Part shown: positions 23,450-33,085 of the stretch, one piece after another | Layout of the letters: each line of letters starts with the position of its first letter | How positions within the stretch are numbered: the first letter of the stretch is position 1 | Origin: Thiobacillus sp. | GTDB taxonomy: Bacteria > Pseudomonadota > Gammaproteobacteria > Burkholderiales > Thiobacillaceae | Direction: 5' to 3' | NCBI RefSeq assembly: GCF_030696885.1 | Contig: NZ_JAUYRI010000024.1 | Coordinates: 124,001 to 188,000 of the forward strand | Length of the DNA: 64,000 nucleotides | Translations under genes and position numbers: made by a program | The notes under the pieces: generated by a model | Seen by the model: the letters and a program-made list of their open reading frames with translations, nothing else | Told to the model about the DNA's origin: nothing | The model's database searches: none

Positions 23450-25009
23450 TCAGTGTCGGAAATGCCGCGTACCAGTGAACACCATCGCGATGCCGTGCTC
23501 GTTGGCGGCGGCGATGACTTCGTCGTCGCGCATCGAGCCGCCGGGCTGGATCACGGCCTTGATGCCGGCTGCCGCGGCTTGGTCGATGCCGTCGCGGAAG
23601 GGGAAAAAGGCATCACTCGCCATCACCGAGCCGGGCACCGGCAGGCCGGCGTGCTCGGCCTTGATCGCGGCGATGCGGGCGGAGTTGATGCGGCTCATCT
23701 GGCCCGCGCCGACGCCGACGGTCATCCGATCCTTGACGTAGACGATGGCGTTGGACTTGACGAACTTGGCGACGCGCCAGGCGAACAAGAGGTCGTCCAT
23801 TTCCTGTGCGGTCGGCGCGCGGTTGGTGACGGTCTTCAGCTCGCCGTGCAGCAGCACGTCGGCATCCTGCACCAGCAGGCCGCCGGCCACGCGCTTCATG
23901 TCGAGCTGGGCCAAGCTACCCGACCACTGGCCGCATTCGAGCAGGCGCACGTTTTTCTTCGCGGCGACGGCGGCGGAGGCTTCGGGGCTGACTTCGGGCG
24001 CAATGATGACTTCGACGAACTGGCGCTCGACGATGGCAGCGGCGGTCTCGCCGTCGAGCCGGCCGTTGAAGGCGATGATGCCGCCGAAGGCCGATTCGGG
24101 ATCGGTCTGGTAGGCGCGGTTGTAGGCCTCCAGCAGGCTGCTGCCGTAGGCCACGCCGCACGGGTTGGCGTGCTTGACGATGACGCAGGCGGGTGCGCTG
24201 TCGAACAACTTGACGCATTCGAGCGCGGCGTCGGTATCGGCGATGTTGTTGTAGCTGAGTTCCTTGCCCTGGATCTGGCGCGCGGTCGCAATCGTGCCGG
24301 CGGGGGCGTTTGCCTCGACGTAGAAGGCACCGGCCTGGTGCGGGTTCTCGCCGTAGCGGCAGGTCTGCGCGCGGGCGAACTGCAGGGTCAGCTGCTCGCC
24401 GAAGGTTTCGTGCTCGCCGGCTTCGTTCAGCGCAGTGAGGTAGTTGCTGATGTGGCCGTCGTACTGTGCGGTGTGGGTGAAGGCCTTCTTCGCCAGCTTG
24501 AAGCGGGTGGCATCGGTCAGCGTGCCGCCCTGGGCCTGCATTTCGGTGACCAGTGCCGGATAGTCGGCGGGGTCGGTGACGATGGCGACGTGGTGATAGT
24601 TCTTGGCCGACGAGCGCACCATCGCCGGGCCGCCGATGTCGATGTTCTCGATCGCGTCGTCGAGCGTGTGCGGCTTCGACACCGTGGCGACGAAGGGATA
24701 GAGGTTGACGCACACCAGGTCGATGTAGGGCATGCCGTGCTTTTCCATGGTGGCGACGTGCTCGGGCAGGTCGCGCCGCGCAAGGATGCCGCCATGTATT
24801 TTCGGGTGCAGCGTCTTGACGCGGCCGTCGAGCATTTCGGGAAAGCCGGTGTATTCGCTGACGTCGATCACCGGGAGACCGGCGTCGCGCAGCGCCTTGG
24901 CGGTGCCGCCGGTGGACAGCAGTTCAACGCCGCCACCGGCGAGCGCGCGGGCGAAATCGACGAGGCCGGTTTTATCCGATACGGAGAGCAGGGCGCGCTG
25001 GATTTTCAT
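23450..25009 (-). CDS. purH: Bifunctional AICAR transformylase/IMP cyclohydrolase
   Basis: 519 residues. The IMP cyclohydrolase (MGS-like) domain is N-terminal ([38 protein letters not shown]) and the transformylase is C-terminal ([46 protein letters not shown]). It performs the last two steps of IMP synthesis. Length and motifs are normal. It is preceded by fis and dusB on the same strand, so dusB-fis-purH-purD may be one transcription unit. Confidence 0.98.
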   Translation of the reverse strand: MKIQRALLSVSDKTGLVDFARALAGGGVELLSTGGTAKALRDAGLPVIDVSEYTGFPEMLDGRVKTLHPKIHGGILARRDLPEHVATMEKHGMPYIDLVCVNLYPFVATVSKPHTLDDAIENIDIGGPAMVRSSAKNYHHVAIVTDPADYPALVTEMQAQGGTLTDATRFKLAKKAFTHTAQYDGHISNYLTALNEAGEHETFGEQLTLQFARAQTCRYGENPHQAGAFYVEANAPAGTIATARQIQGKELSYNNIADTDAALECVKLFDSAPACVIVKHANPCGVAYGSSLLEAYNRAYQTDPESAFGGIIAFNGRLDGETAAAIVERQFVEVIIAPEVSPEASAAVAAKKNVRLLECGQWSGSLAQLDMKRVAGGLLVQDADVLLHGELKTVTNRAPTAQEMDDLLFAWRVAKFVKSNAIVYVKDRMTVGVGAGQMSRINSARIAAIKAEHAGLPVPGSVMASDAFFPFRDGIDQAAAAGIKAVIQPGGSMRDDEVIAAANEHGIAMVFTGTRHFRH

Positions 25010-25030
25010 TGGGCGATTTTCAGGGAAGCT

Positions 25031-25067
25031 TTAATCGGAGAGACTGTGTTCGCGCATTTTCTTGCGC
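25031..25067 (-). repeat. Partial duplicate of the fis 3' end
   Basis: These 37 bp repeat the last 37 bp of fis (25072-25108), 33 of 37 identical, 41 bp downstream. In the original reading frame they would still encode RKKMREHSLSD and a stop, against RKKMREHGLSD in fis. Three of the four changes are silent. Confidence 0.9.
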
Positions 25068-25071
25068 CTGT

Positions 25072-25311
25072 TTAATCGGAAAGGCCATGTTCGCGCATTT
25101 TCTTGCGCAAGGTGTTGCGGTTGATGCCGAGCATGTCGGCGGCGCGCGTCTGATTGCCTTCGGCGCGATCGAGGATGTAGGCCAGCAGGGGTTTTTCCAC
25201 CGCGCTCAGCACCATGCCGTAAATCTCGCTCGGCGTTTCGCCGTCGAGGTCCTTGAAATAGCGGTTGAGCGATCGCCGCATGCACGCGGCGATTTCGTTT
25301 TCTTCGATCAT
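25072..25311 (-). CDS. fis: Fis-type nucleoid DNA-binding protein
   Basis: 79 residues, a compact Fis: an N-terminal segment (RSLNRYFKDLDGETPSEIYGM), a helical core and a C-terminal helix-turn-helix (NQTRAADMLGINRNTLRKKM). Fis bends DNA and adjusts transcription with growth. The gene lies 14 bp after dusB, the standard dusB-fis order, and its 3' end is partly duplicated just downstream. Confidence 0.95.
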   Translation of the reverse strand: MIEENEIAACMRRSLNRYFKDLDGETPSEIYGMVLSAVEKPLLAYILDRAEGNQTRAADMLGINRNTLRKKMREHGLSD

Positions 25312-25325
25312 GTTGAAGTTCCCCT

Positions 25326-26390
25326 TTATGCCGCGAGCCGCGAGGCGGGCAGCATGTCTTCCGCGTTGTTGTTGTGGTGTTCGGTTTCGTAGCGCAGCCG
25401 GGTGTTGGCACGCGCGGCCTGCGCGAAGTAGTCGTTGACTACGGTGAGCTGTTCGGCCACCGAGTCGAGCCGATTCATGGTGTGGCGGAATGCGCTGCTG
25501 CCGACCAACCCCCGGGTGTACCAGGAAATGTGCTTGCGCGCGATGCGCACGCCGGTGACGTCGCCATAGAACGCATACAGGTCATGGATGTGTTCGAGCA
25601 GCACTTCATGGATTTCGGCGACTTGCGGCTGCGGCAGGTGCGCACCAGTCTGCAGGAAATGCTCGATCTCGCGGAAAATCCACGGCCGGCCCTGCGCGGC
25701 GCGGCCGATCATCACGGCGTCGGCACCGGTATAGGCCAGCACGAATTGCGCCTTTTCTGGCGTGGTGATGTCGCCGTTGGCGATGACCGGAATTCTCGCC
25801 GCCGCCTTCACCGCGCGAATGGTGTCGTATTCGGCTTCGCCGGAGTAGCCGCAGGCGCGGGTGCGGCCGTGCATCGCCAGCGCCTGCACCCCGGCATTCT
25901 CGGCGATGTTGAGAATGTTCAGCGCATTCTTGTGCTCGCGGTCCCAGCCGGTGCGGATCTTCAGCGTCACCGGCACCTCGGGCACCGCCTTCACCACTGC
26001 GTCGAGAATGCGTCCGACCAACGCCTCGTCCTGCAGCAGCGCCGAGCCGGCCATCACGTTGCATACTTTCTTGGCCGGGCAGCCCATGTTGATGTCGATG
26101 ATCTGCGCGCCGCGCTCGACGTTGTGGCGCGCGGCTTCGGCCATCATCGCCGGGTCAGCGCCGGCGATCTGCACGCTGATCGGGTCGACCTCGCCTTCGT
26201 GGTTGGCGCGGCGTGCCGTCTTGGCCGAACCGTACAGCAGCGAATTCGACGTCACCATCTCGGACACGGCCATGCCTGCGCCGAGCTTTTTGCAAAGCTG
26301 GCGGAAGGGCCGGTCGGTCACCCCGGCCATGGGGGCGACGACGAGACGGTTCTTGAGGACGTGGTGACCGATACGCATAAGGAGGGGCAT
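25326..26390 (-). CDS. dusB: tRNA-dihydrouridine synthase B
   Basis: 354 residues from ATG 26390, preceded by GGGAGGG; ATG 26378 gives the canonical MRIG start but lacks a ribosome site. Motifs include [22 protein letters not shown], the catalytic-Cys region [19 protein letters not shown] and the FMN-phosphate region [18 protein letters not shown]. It reduces uridines in the tRNA D-loop using FMN and NADPH. It is cotranscribed with fis, as in many proteobacteria. Confidence 0.95.
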   Translation of the reverse strand: MPLLMRIGHHVLKNRLVVAPMAGVTDRPFRQLCKKLGAGMAVSEMVTSNSLLYGSAKTARRANHEGEVDPISVQIAGADPAMMAEAARHNVERGAQIIDINMGCPAKKVCNVMAGSALLQDEALVGRILDAVVKAVPEVPVTLKIRTGWDREHKNALNILNIAENAGVQALAMHGRTRACGYSGEAEYDTIRAVKAAARIPVIANGDITTPEKAQFVLAYTGADAVMIGRAAQGRPWIFREIEHFLQTGAHLPQPQVAEIHEVLLEHIHDLYAFYGDVTGVRIARKHISWYTRGLVGSSAFRHTMNRLDSVAEQLTVVNDYFAQAARANTRLRYETEHHNNNAEDMLPASRLAA

Positions 26391-26509
26391 TTTACCCTCC
26401 CTGCGGCCGCCCACCAAGCCGGACATGCGCGCGTGCGCGGGCTGGAATCGCGCAGGCGGATCGACTAGGATGCGAAGGTAGCACCCATCAAACACTGCAG
26501 GAGGAATGC

Positions 26510-26932
26510 ATGAGCATCGTGTCTGAATTCAAGGAATTTGCGGTCAAGGGCAATGCGATGGACCTGGCGGTCGGCGTCATCATTGGCGCCGCCTTCGGCA
26601 AGATCGTCGACTCCATCGTCAAGGACCTGATTATGCCGATCGTCGGTGCGGTGTTCGGCGGCTTTGACTTCTCCAACCTGTTCGTTGCCCTCGATTCCGT
26701 GCCGGCCGGCACGGTGATGACGCTGGAGGGCTTGAGGGAGGCCAATGTGCCGGTGTTCGCCTACGGCAATTTCCTCACCATCCTGCTCAATTTCATCATT
26801 CTGGCCTTCATCGTCTTCATCCTCGTCAAGCAGATCAACCGCCTGAAGAAAGAGGCGCCGCCTCCCGCGCCTGCGGCCACGCCGGAAGACATCGTGCTGC
26901 TGCGCGAGATAAGGGACAGCCTGAAAAAATAA
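26510..26932 (+). CDS. mscL: Large-conductance mechanosensitive channel
   Basis: 140 residues. TM1 and its pore sequence ([20 protein letters not shown]), TM2 ([20 protein letters not shown]) and the C-terminal charged helix are standard. MscL opens under membrane tension to release osmolytes. The gene is alone, divergent from dusB and ended by its own terminator; AGGAGGAATGC gives a strong ribosome site. Confidence 0.98.
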   Translation: MSIVSEFKEFAVKGNAMDLAVGVIIGAAFGKIVDSIVKDLIMPIVGAVFGGFDFSNLFVALDSVPAGTVMTLEGLREANVPVFAYGNFLTILLNFIILAFIVFILVKQINRLKKEAPPPAPAATPEDIVLLREIRDSLKK

Positions 26933-26949
26933 ATCCCATCCTGTTGTGC

Positions 26950-26994
26950 GGGCGCAACCGGGCCGCGCGTACCCGGTTGCGCCCGGTCTTTTTT
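26950..26994 (+). terminator. Intrinsic terminator of mscL
   Basis: A 13-bp stem GGGCGCAACCGGG (26950-26962) / CCCGGTTGCGCCC (26972-26984) with a 9-nt loop is followed by GGTCTTTTTT. Confidence 0.93.
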
Positions 26995-27093
26995 GGATCA
27001 GGCCACGCCCGGATACCGTTACAATCGTACTACTTGTGGGCGGCCGGATCGGCGGCCTGATTTTCTGACTTGGTTGATGCGGGAGTAGTCAAA

Positions 27094-28305
27094 ATGAAGC
27101 GAGCATACGCGGCGGGTTTCCTGGCGGGTTTCTGTGCGTTCGGCAGCGCGGTGGCGCAGGCGGCCGAGATGCCGGAACGCGAGTTCGGGCTGCTGTTCGG
27201 CGGCGGCTGGGCGGACAGCAGCCTGGTTGGCGACAAGAACGACGAGGCCAACCCCCTGTTCGGCGTGCGCTACGGCCATCGCCTGGGCAGCAGCAGCAAT
27301 TTCTTCAGCGACCTGGTCTATGGCCCCTATGACGGCAATCGCACCGGTGTCGGCGACGCCGATGTCACCACGCTGCGCGGCGGCCTCGAATGGCTGTTCT
27401 CGAAACAGCAGCGCTACAACTGGTTCATGTCCGGCGGACTGGGCCTGATGAACGTCGATACCGACAACGGCCCCAACTTCACTCGTCCGATGGCCTCGCT
27501 GGGCATCGGGCAGGCCTGGGAAGTGGGCGCGAACGATGCGTTCCGCTGGGAAGTGCGCGCCGACCAGTCGTTCGGCAACGACAGTCTGCCGCGTGCCGGC
27601 CTCACCAACTTCCAGGCCTTGCTGGGCTATTCCTGGGGCCTAGGCGCGCCGCCGGATTCCGACGGCGACGGCGTGCCGAACCGTCTCGACGAGTGCCCCA
27701 ATACCCCCCGGGGCGCACAGGTCGACAGCAAGGGCTGCCCGCTTGATTCCGATGGCGACGGCGTCTTCGACGGCCTCGACAAGTGCCCTGGCACCCCGGC
27801 CGGCGTGAAGGTCAACGCCGATGGCTGTCCGCTGGACAGTGACGGCGACGGCATCCCCGATTATCTCGACAAATGCCCGAACATGCCCGCGCCCGGCACG
27901 GCCGACGGCTGCCCGCCCAAGGCGGCCGAACCCGAGCCGGCACCGGCCGCCGAGCCGCTGGTGCCGCGCAAGCTGACGCTGGAAGGCGTGAACTTCGACA
28001 ACGACAGCGCCACGCTGCGTCCCGATTCGATTGCGACGCTGGACGCGGCCGCCGCCACGCTGAAGGAGTGGGGCGAGGTCAAGATCGAAGTGGCCGGCCA
28101 CACCGATTCGGTGGACACCGATGCCTATAACCTCAAGCTGTCGCAGCGCCGCGCCGACGCCGTGCGCGCTTTCCTGATTGAGAAGGGGATTGCCGCGGAA
28201 CGCCTGTTTGCCAAAGGCTACGGCGAAGCCCAGCCGGTGGCCGACAACCGCACGCCGGAAGGTCGCTTCAAGAACCGTCGCGTCGAACTGATTCAAATGC
28301 AGTAA
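27094..28305 (+). CDS. OmpA-family porin with thrombospondin type-3 calcium repeats
   Basis: 403 residues from ATG 27094, which starts a clear signal peptide (…FGSAVAQAAE). An N-terminal eight-strand beta-barrel (to about residue 190) is followed by three DSDGDG-x-P type-3 repeats (190-275), each with a paired cysteine, then a Pro/Glu linker and an OmpA/MotB peptidoglycan-binding domain (VNFDNDSATLRPDSIATLDA, VAGHTDSVDTDAYNLKLSQR). The layout is that of OprF-like proteins anchoring the outer membrane to the wall. The type-3 repeats probably bind Ca2+. Confidence 0.93.
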   Translation: MKRAYAAGFLAGFCAFGSAVAQAAEMPEREFGLLFGGGWADSSLVGDKNDEANPLFGVRYGHRLGSSSNFFSDLVYGPYDGNRTGVGDADVTTLRGGLEWLFSKQQRYNWFMSGGLGLMNVDTDNGPNFTRPMASLGIGQAWEVGANDAFRWEVRADQSFGNDSLPRAGLTNFQALLGYSWGLGAPPDSDGDGVPNRLDECPNTPRGAQVDSKGCPLDSDGDGVFDGLDKCPGTPAGVKVNADGCPLDSDGDGIPDYLDKCPNMPAPGTADGCPPKAAEPEPAPAAEPLVPRKLTLEGVNFDNDSATLRPDSIATLDAAAATLKEWGEVKIEVAGHTDSVDTDAYNLKLSQRRADAVRAFLIEKGIAAERLFAKGYGEAQPVADNRTPEGRFKNRRVELIQMQ

Positions 28306-28327
28306 GCGGTTCGCGCAACGCAAAAAA

Positions 28328-28354
28328 ACGGGCACCCTGCGGTGCCCGTTTTTT
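28328..28354. terminator. Bidirectional terminator between the OmpA-like gene and polA
   Basis: ACGGGCACC (28328-28336), a CTGC loop and GGTGCCCGT (28341-28349) form a perfect stem with A residues before and T residues after, serving both convergent genes. Confidence 0.93.
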
Positions 28355-28370
28355 ATGGTCCGGCCGCGCG

Positions 28371-31127
28371 TCAGTGCGCCGCTTCCCAGTTGCGGCCGGA
28401 TCCCACGCCCACCCGCAGCGGCACCTTGAGCTCGGCGACGTTGCACATCTGTGCGGGCAGTTCGGCGCGCACGCGGTCGAGTTCGTTTTCCGGCACTTCG
28501 AGGATGAGTTCGTCGTGCACCTGCAGCAACAGGCGGCTGGCCAGCTTTTCGGTATCGAGCCAGCCCTGCACCGCGATCATCGCCAGCTTGATCAGGTCGG
28601 CCGCGGTGCCCTGCATCGGCGCATTGATCGCGGCGCGTTCGGCGCCCTGACGGCGCTGCGGATTCTTGGCATTGATTTCCGGCAAGTACAGGCGGCGGCC
28701 GAACACGGTTTCGACGTAGCCCTGGCTGCGCGCCGCTTCGCGCGTGCGCTGCATGTAGTTGGCCACGCCGGGATAGCGCGCGAAATAGCGGTCGATGTAG
28801 GCCTGCGCGGCGCTGCGATCGAGGTTGAGCTGGCTGGCCAGACCGAAGGCCGACATGCCGTAAATCAGGCCGAAATTGATCACCTTGGCCATGCGCCGCT
28901 GGTCGCTGCTGACTGCGTCGAGCGGCGTGCCGAACACTTCGGACGCGGTCGCGGTATGGATGTCGCGGTCCTCGGCAAAGGCTTTCAGCAAGCCGGCATC
29001 ATCCGACAGGTGCGCCATGATGCGCAGTTCGATTTGCGAATAGTCGGCCGACACCAGCAGGTGCCCCGGCGGCGCGATGAAGGCCTCGCGAATGCGGCGG
29101 CCCTCGGCGGTGCGCGCAGGAATGTTCTGCAGGTTGGGGTCTGAACTCGCCAGTCGCCCGGTGACCGCGGTCGCCTGCGAATAGCTGGTGTGCAGGCGGC
29201 CGGTTTTCGGATGCACCATCTGCGGCAGCTTGTCGGTGTAGGTCGATTTCAGCTTGGCCATGCCGCGGTAGTCGAGAATCGCCCGCGCGATCGGGTGGTC
29301 GAGCGCCAGCAGTTCCAGCGTTTCCTCGTCGGTCGAAGGTGCGCCGCCGGGGGTTTTCTTGACCACCGGCAGGCCCTTTTGCGTGAACAGGATGTCGCCG
29401 ATCTGCTTCGGCGAGCTCATGTTGAACGGCTGCCCGGCTTCCTGGTAGGCGCGCTGTTCCAGGTCCAGCATTTTCCTGCCGAGCTCGCCGCTTTGCACCG
29501 CCAATAAATTTCGATCCAGCAGCACGCCGGTGCGCTCCATGCGGAACAGGATTTCAGCCACCGGCAGTTCGATCTTGCGATAGACGAACTCCAGCGTGTC
29601 GGACGCTTCGATCTGTGGCGCCAGCGCATCGCGCACGCGCAGCGTGACGTCGGCGTCTTCCGCCGCGTATTCGCTGGCGCGGGCGATGTCGACCTGCTCG
29701 AAGCCGATGCGCGACGCGCCCTTGCCGGTGACGTCGTCGTAGCTGATTGTGGCGAGCCCGAGATGACGCGACGCCAGATTGCCGAGTTCGTGCGACTGGT
29801 GCGCTTCCAGCACGTAGGACTGCAGCAGCGTGTCGTCGACCACGCCGCTGCCTTCGATCCCACCCAGCGCGATGCCGTGGTTGGCAAAGATGTGGCGGTC
29901 GTACTTGAGGTGCTGGCCGATGATTTTAGGTTGAGGGTTTTCCAGCAGCGGCTTCAGTTTCGCCAGCACGGCGGCGCGATCGAGCTGCGCGGGCGCGCCG
30001 GCATAATGATGCGCCAGCGGCAGGTAGGACGCCTCGCCGTGGGTGATGGCAAACGACATCCCGACCAGCTCGGCCTGCATCGGGTTGAGCCCGGTGGTTT
30101 CGGTGTCGAGCGCAAAGCATGTCGCTGCGTCGAGCCGGGCGATCCAGGCGTCGAGCTGGGCCTCGGTGAGGATCGTTTCGTAGCAGGCGCGGTGATCGCC
30201 GCTGCAATCCTGTTCCGGCGGGGCGGTCTCGCCGGTGGCGGCGGCGTCGAGTTCGCGCAGCCAGCTGCGGAATTCGTAGCGTTCGAACAGCGCGCGCAGC
30301 GCGGCGGAATCGCGCGGCTTCAGCACCAGGTCGTCAAAATCGAAAGGCAGTGCGACATCGCACTTGATGGTGATCAGCACGCGCGCCTGCGGCAGCCAGT
30401 CGCGCGCCGCGCGCAGGTTGTCGCCGACCACGCCCTTGATCTCGTCGGCATGCGCCACCAGGTTGTCGAGCGTACCGTATTCGGCGAGCCACTTGACGGC
30501 GGTCTTGGGGCCGCATTTGGCGACGCCGGGCACGTTGTCGACCGCGTCGCCGACCAGCGTGAGATAGTCGATGATGCGCTCGGGCGGCACGCCGAACTTG
30601 GCGGTGACGCCGGTCGGATCCAGCGTTTCCTCGCTCATGGTGTTGACCAGCGTCACGTGGTCGTCGACCAGCTGCGCCATGTCCTTGTCGCCGGTGGACA
30701 CGATGCTGCGGATGCCTTTCCGGGTGGCGTGCTGCACCAGCGTGCCGATCACATCATCGGCCTCGACGCCGTCGATGACGACCAGCGGCCAGCCCTCGGC
30801 ACGGATCACTTCATGCAACGGCTCGATCTGGCTGCGCAGGTCGTCCGGCATGGCCGCGCGCGTGGCCTTGTAGTCGGGATAGAGGTCGTCGCGGAAGGTC
30901 TTGCCCTTCGCGTCGAACACGCAGGCGATATAATCGGCCGCATGGTCCTTCTGCAGCCGGCGCAGCATGGAGAGCACGCCCTTGATCGCATTGGTCGGCT
31001 CGCCCGCCGCGTTGCGCAGATCGGGCAGCGCATGGAAGGCGCGGTACAGATAGGACGAGCCGTCCACCAGCAGCAGGGTTTTTCTGGATTGACTTACACT
31101 GGGCGGGTTCAAACTGGAATCGTTCAC
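28371..31127 (-). CDS. polA: DNA polymerase I
   Basis: 918 residues from GTG 31127; the longer frame upstream reads into the promoter of the divergent LOG gene. The 5' nuclease domain begins KTLLLVDGSSYLYRAFHALPDL, the 3'-5' exonuclease is in the middle (ALDTETTGLNPMQAELVGMS), and the polymerase has SADYSQIELRIMAHLS, RRMAKVINFGLIYGMSAFGL and LLLQVHDELILEV. Catalytic carboxylates are present in all three domains. It fills gaps in repair and removes RNA primers. Confidence 0.97.
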   Translation of the reverse strand: MNDSSLNPPSVSQSRKTLLLVDGSSYLYRAFHALPDLRNAAGEPTNAIKGVLSMLRRLQKDHAADYIACVFDAKGKTFRDDLYPDYKATRAAMPDDLRSQIEPLHEVIRAEGWPLVVIDGVEADDVIGTLVQHATRKGIRSIVSTGDKDMAQLVDDHVTLVNTMSEETLDPTGVTAKFGVPPERIIDYLTLVGDAVDNVPGVAKCGPKTAVKWLAEYGTLDNLVAHADEIKGVVGDNLRAARDWLPQARVLITIKCDVALPFDFDDLVLKPRDSAALRALFERYEFRSWLRELDAAATGETAPPEQDCSGDHRACYETILTEAQLDAWIARLDAATCFALDTETTGLNPMQAELVGMSFAITHGEASYLPLAHHYAGAPAQLDRAAVLAKLKPLLENPQPKIIGQHLKYDRHIFANHGIALGGIEGSGVVDDTLLQSYVLEAHQSHELGNLASRHLGLATISYDDVTGKGASRIGFEQVDIARASEYAAEDADVTLRVRDALAPQIEASDTLEFVYRKIELPVAEILFRMERTGVLLDRNLLAVQSGELGRKMLDLEQRAYQEAGQPFNMSSPKQIGDILFTQKGLPVVKKTPGGAPSTDEETLELLALDHPIARAILDYRGMAKLKSTYTDKLPQMVHPKTGRLHTSYSQATAVTGRLASSDPNLQNIPARTAEGRRIREAFIAPPGHLLVSADYSQIELRIMAHLSDDAGLLKAFAEDRDIHTATASEVFGTPLDAVSSDQRRMAKVINFGLIYGMSAFGLASQLNLDRSAAQAYIDRYFARYPGVANYMQRTREAARSQGYVETVFGRRLYLPEINAKNPQRRQGAERAAINAPMQGTAADLIKLAMIAVQGWLDTEKLASRLLLQVHDELILEVPENELDRVRAELPAQMCNVAELKVPLRVGVGSGRNWEAAH

Positions 31128-31140
31128 GAGGCGCTCGAAA

Positions 31141-31869
31141 ATGCATTTTGATAAATTGCCTGCCAACGCCGACCCGGGGCGTACCGCCGAGATCAACTAC
31201 TCGGCGCGCGAATCGTGGCGGATGCTGGGGATTATGGCAGAGTTCGTCGAGGCGACCGAACGCCTGGCCTCGATCCGGCCGGCCGTATCGATCTTCGGCA
31301 GCGCGCGCACGCCGCCCGACCATCCGTATTACACGCTGACCGAGGACATCGCACGCAAGCTGTCCGATGCGGGCTTCTCGGTCATCTCCGGCGGCGGCCC
31401 CGGCATCATGGAAGCGGCCAACAAGGGCGCCTACTTCGGCAAGTCGCCCAGCGTCGGCCTCAACATCCAGCTGCCACACGAGCAGAGCGCCAACGCCTAT
31501 CAGGACATCAGCCAGACCTTCCAGCATTTCTTCGCGCGCAAGGTCATGTTCGTCAAGTTCGCCGCGGCCTATGTGGTGATGCCCGGCGGCTTCGGCACGC
31601 TGGACGAGCTGTTCGAGGCGCTGACGCTGGTGCAGACCGGAAAAATCGCGCATATTCCCATCATCCTGGTCGGATCGAGTTTCTGGTCGGGATTGGCCGA
31701 CTGGGTGAAAGCCTCGCTGATCGGCGAAGGCATGATCTCGCCGGGGGATATCGATTTGCTGCACATCACCGACAAGCCTGAAGAGGTGCTGGAGGCCATC
31801 TTCAGCCATTATGAGAATCGCGGCTTCATGCCGTCGCAGGCCGAGCGCGAAATCCAGCTCAGCCTGTAA
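31141..31869 (+). CDS. LOG family protein (TIGR00730)
   Basis: 242 residues with the LOG signatures SGGGPGIMEAANKGAY and PGGFGTLDELFEALTLVQTGK in a Rossmann fold. Relatives include cytokinin riboside 5'-monophosphate phosphoribohydrolases, and bacterial members hydrolyse the N-glycosidic bond of nucleoside monophosphates. The exact substrate is unknown here. Its start is only 13 bp from the polA GTG, so the two divergent genes share regulatory DNA. A DUF2782 gene follows. Confidence 0.92.
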   Translation: MHFDKLPANADPGRTAEINYSARESWRMLGIMAEFVEATERLASIRPAVSIFGSARTPPDHPYYTLTEDIARKLSDAGFSVISGGGPGIMEAANKGAYFGKSPSVGLNIQLPHEQSANAYQDISQTFQHFFARKVMFVKFAAAYVVMPGGFGTLDELFEALTLVQTGKIAHIPIILVGSSFWSGLADWVKASLIGEGMISPGDIDLLHITDKPEEVLEAIFSHYENRGFMPSQAEREIQLSL

Positions 31870-31879
31870 GTTGTGTGTC

Positions 31880-31899
31880 GCCTGCCCGAAAAGGCAGGC
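31880..31899 (+). other. Hairpin after the LOG gene
   Basis: GCCTGCC (31880-31886) and GGCAGGC (31893-31899) form a 7-bp stem with a 6-nt loop, followed by CTTCCGGAG, the ribosome site of the next gene. It may modulate translation of the DUF2782 gene. Confidence 0.4.
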
Positions 31900-31914
31900 C
31901 TTCCGGAGTCCACT

Positions 31915-32238
31915 ATGCGTTATGCCGTTTTATTGCTGACCCTGCTGATGAGCGGCCTCGTTGCCGCCGCCTCGCCCTCCGATCGTCCGCCGGATCTGAA
32001 GCCGGTGCCCGACGGCGCCCCCGGCCCCGACGATGCGCCCGCAGTGACAATCACGCCGAGCAGCCAGGGGCGTGTCGTCGAATATCGCGCCAACGGCAAG
32101 CTGTACATGCTGAAAGTCATCCCCCGGGTCGGCAAGCCGTATTACCTGATCGACTCGAAAGGCGACGGCCAGTTTGCCCGGCAGGAGGGTCTCGATTCCG
32201 GCATGCGGCCGCCGATGTGGGTGGTCAAGGAATTCTGA
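31915..32238 (+). CDS. DUF2782 family exported protein
   Basis: 107 residues from ATG 31915: a signal peptide (MRYAVLLLTLLMSGLVAAAS), a Pro-rich linker, and a small domain (VVEYRANGKLYMLKVIPRVG, KPYYLIDSKGDGQFARQEGL) typical of DUF2782. This family is found mostly in betaproteobacteria next to polA and uvrD, as here. The function is unknown. The ending MRPPMWVVKEF is the usual family C-terminus. Confidence 0.85.
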   Translation: MRYAVLLLTLLMSGLVAAASPSDRPPDLKPVPDGAPGPDDAPAVTITPSSQGRVVEYRANGKLYMLKVIPRVGKPYYLIDSKGDGQFARQEGLDSGMRPPMWVVKEF

Positions 32239-32308
32239 TCGCGGTGCGCGCGTGTTCTGTTACAAGCGCGCACCTGAATCGTCGTGCGCGTCGGTTAAAA
32301 TCCGCCGC

Positions 32309-33085
32309 ATGAATACTCCCTCCAACGAAGACATTCCGCGCAAGGTCGCGGCCAGCCAGGGCTTCCACTGGGTGGTCGAAGGCTTTCGCCTGTACCGCAA
32401 GACGCCCCTGCTGCTGTCCGCCGCATTCGGTGTGCTGTTCGGCATTGTGATGGCGCTCGGCTTGATCCCTGTGGTGGGCGCTTCGCTGTCCGAACTGGCC
32501 TCGCCGCTGATGGTGGCCGGCTTCATGGCGGCATACCGCATGCTCGACGATGGCCAGGAACTCGAACTGCCGCATTTTCTGGCCGGCGTGCAGGGGCCGC
32601 TGATTCCGCTGATGGCCGTCGGCGCGGTGCAGTTGCTGGGCGCGCTGCTGATCGGTCAGGTCATGTTCGGCATGGGCTTCGACCCGCAGGCCGTGATGGA
32701 GGCGGCCAAGCGGGGCGATGCCACGCCGCAGGAGATGCAGGCGATCCTGAACCAGTCCATGCCTGCCATGCTCACCGGTCTCGTCCTGTTCACCCCGCTG
32801 ATCATGGCGACCTGGTTTGCCCCCGCGCTGATCCTGTTTGGCGGCGCGCGCGCCGCCACCGCGCTGGGCGTCAGCCTGCGGGCCGTCGCCCGCAACTGGG
32901 CGGCGATGATCGTCCATGCCATGACGCTCGGCCTGTTGCTGGTTCTCGCGTCGCTGGTGCCGATGCTGCTGGGGCTGCTGGTGGCGATGCCGATCCTGTT
33001 CGGCTCGCTGTATGCCTCGTATCAGGCGATCTTTGCGGTGTGGGCGGACGACGCGCCTGCGCCCGACAACGTGGCCTCGCTGTAG
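32309..33085 (+). CDS. BPSS1780-like membrane protein
   Basis: 258 residues from ATG 32309. About five to six hydrophobic segments, an N-terminal amphipathic part (SQGFHWVVEGFRLYRKTP) and LMVAGFMAAYRMLDDGQELE identify the betaproteobacterial BPSS1780/DUF2189-like family of unknown function. It ends one base before the convergent uvrD stop. Confidence 0.8.
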   Translation: MNTPSNEDIPRKVAASQGFHWVVEGFRLYRKTPLLLSAAFGVLFGIVMALGLIPVVGASLSELASPLMVAGFMAAYRMLDDGQELELPHFLAGVQGPLIPLMAVGAVQLLGALLIGQVMFGMGFDPQAVMEAAKRGDATPQEMQAILNQSMPAMLTGLVLFTPLIMATWFAPALILFGGARAATALGVSLRAVARNWAAMIVHAMTLGLLLVLASLVPMLLGLLVAMPILFGSLYASYQAIFAVWADDAPAPDNVASL

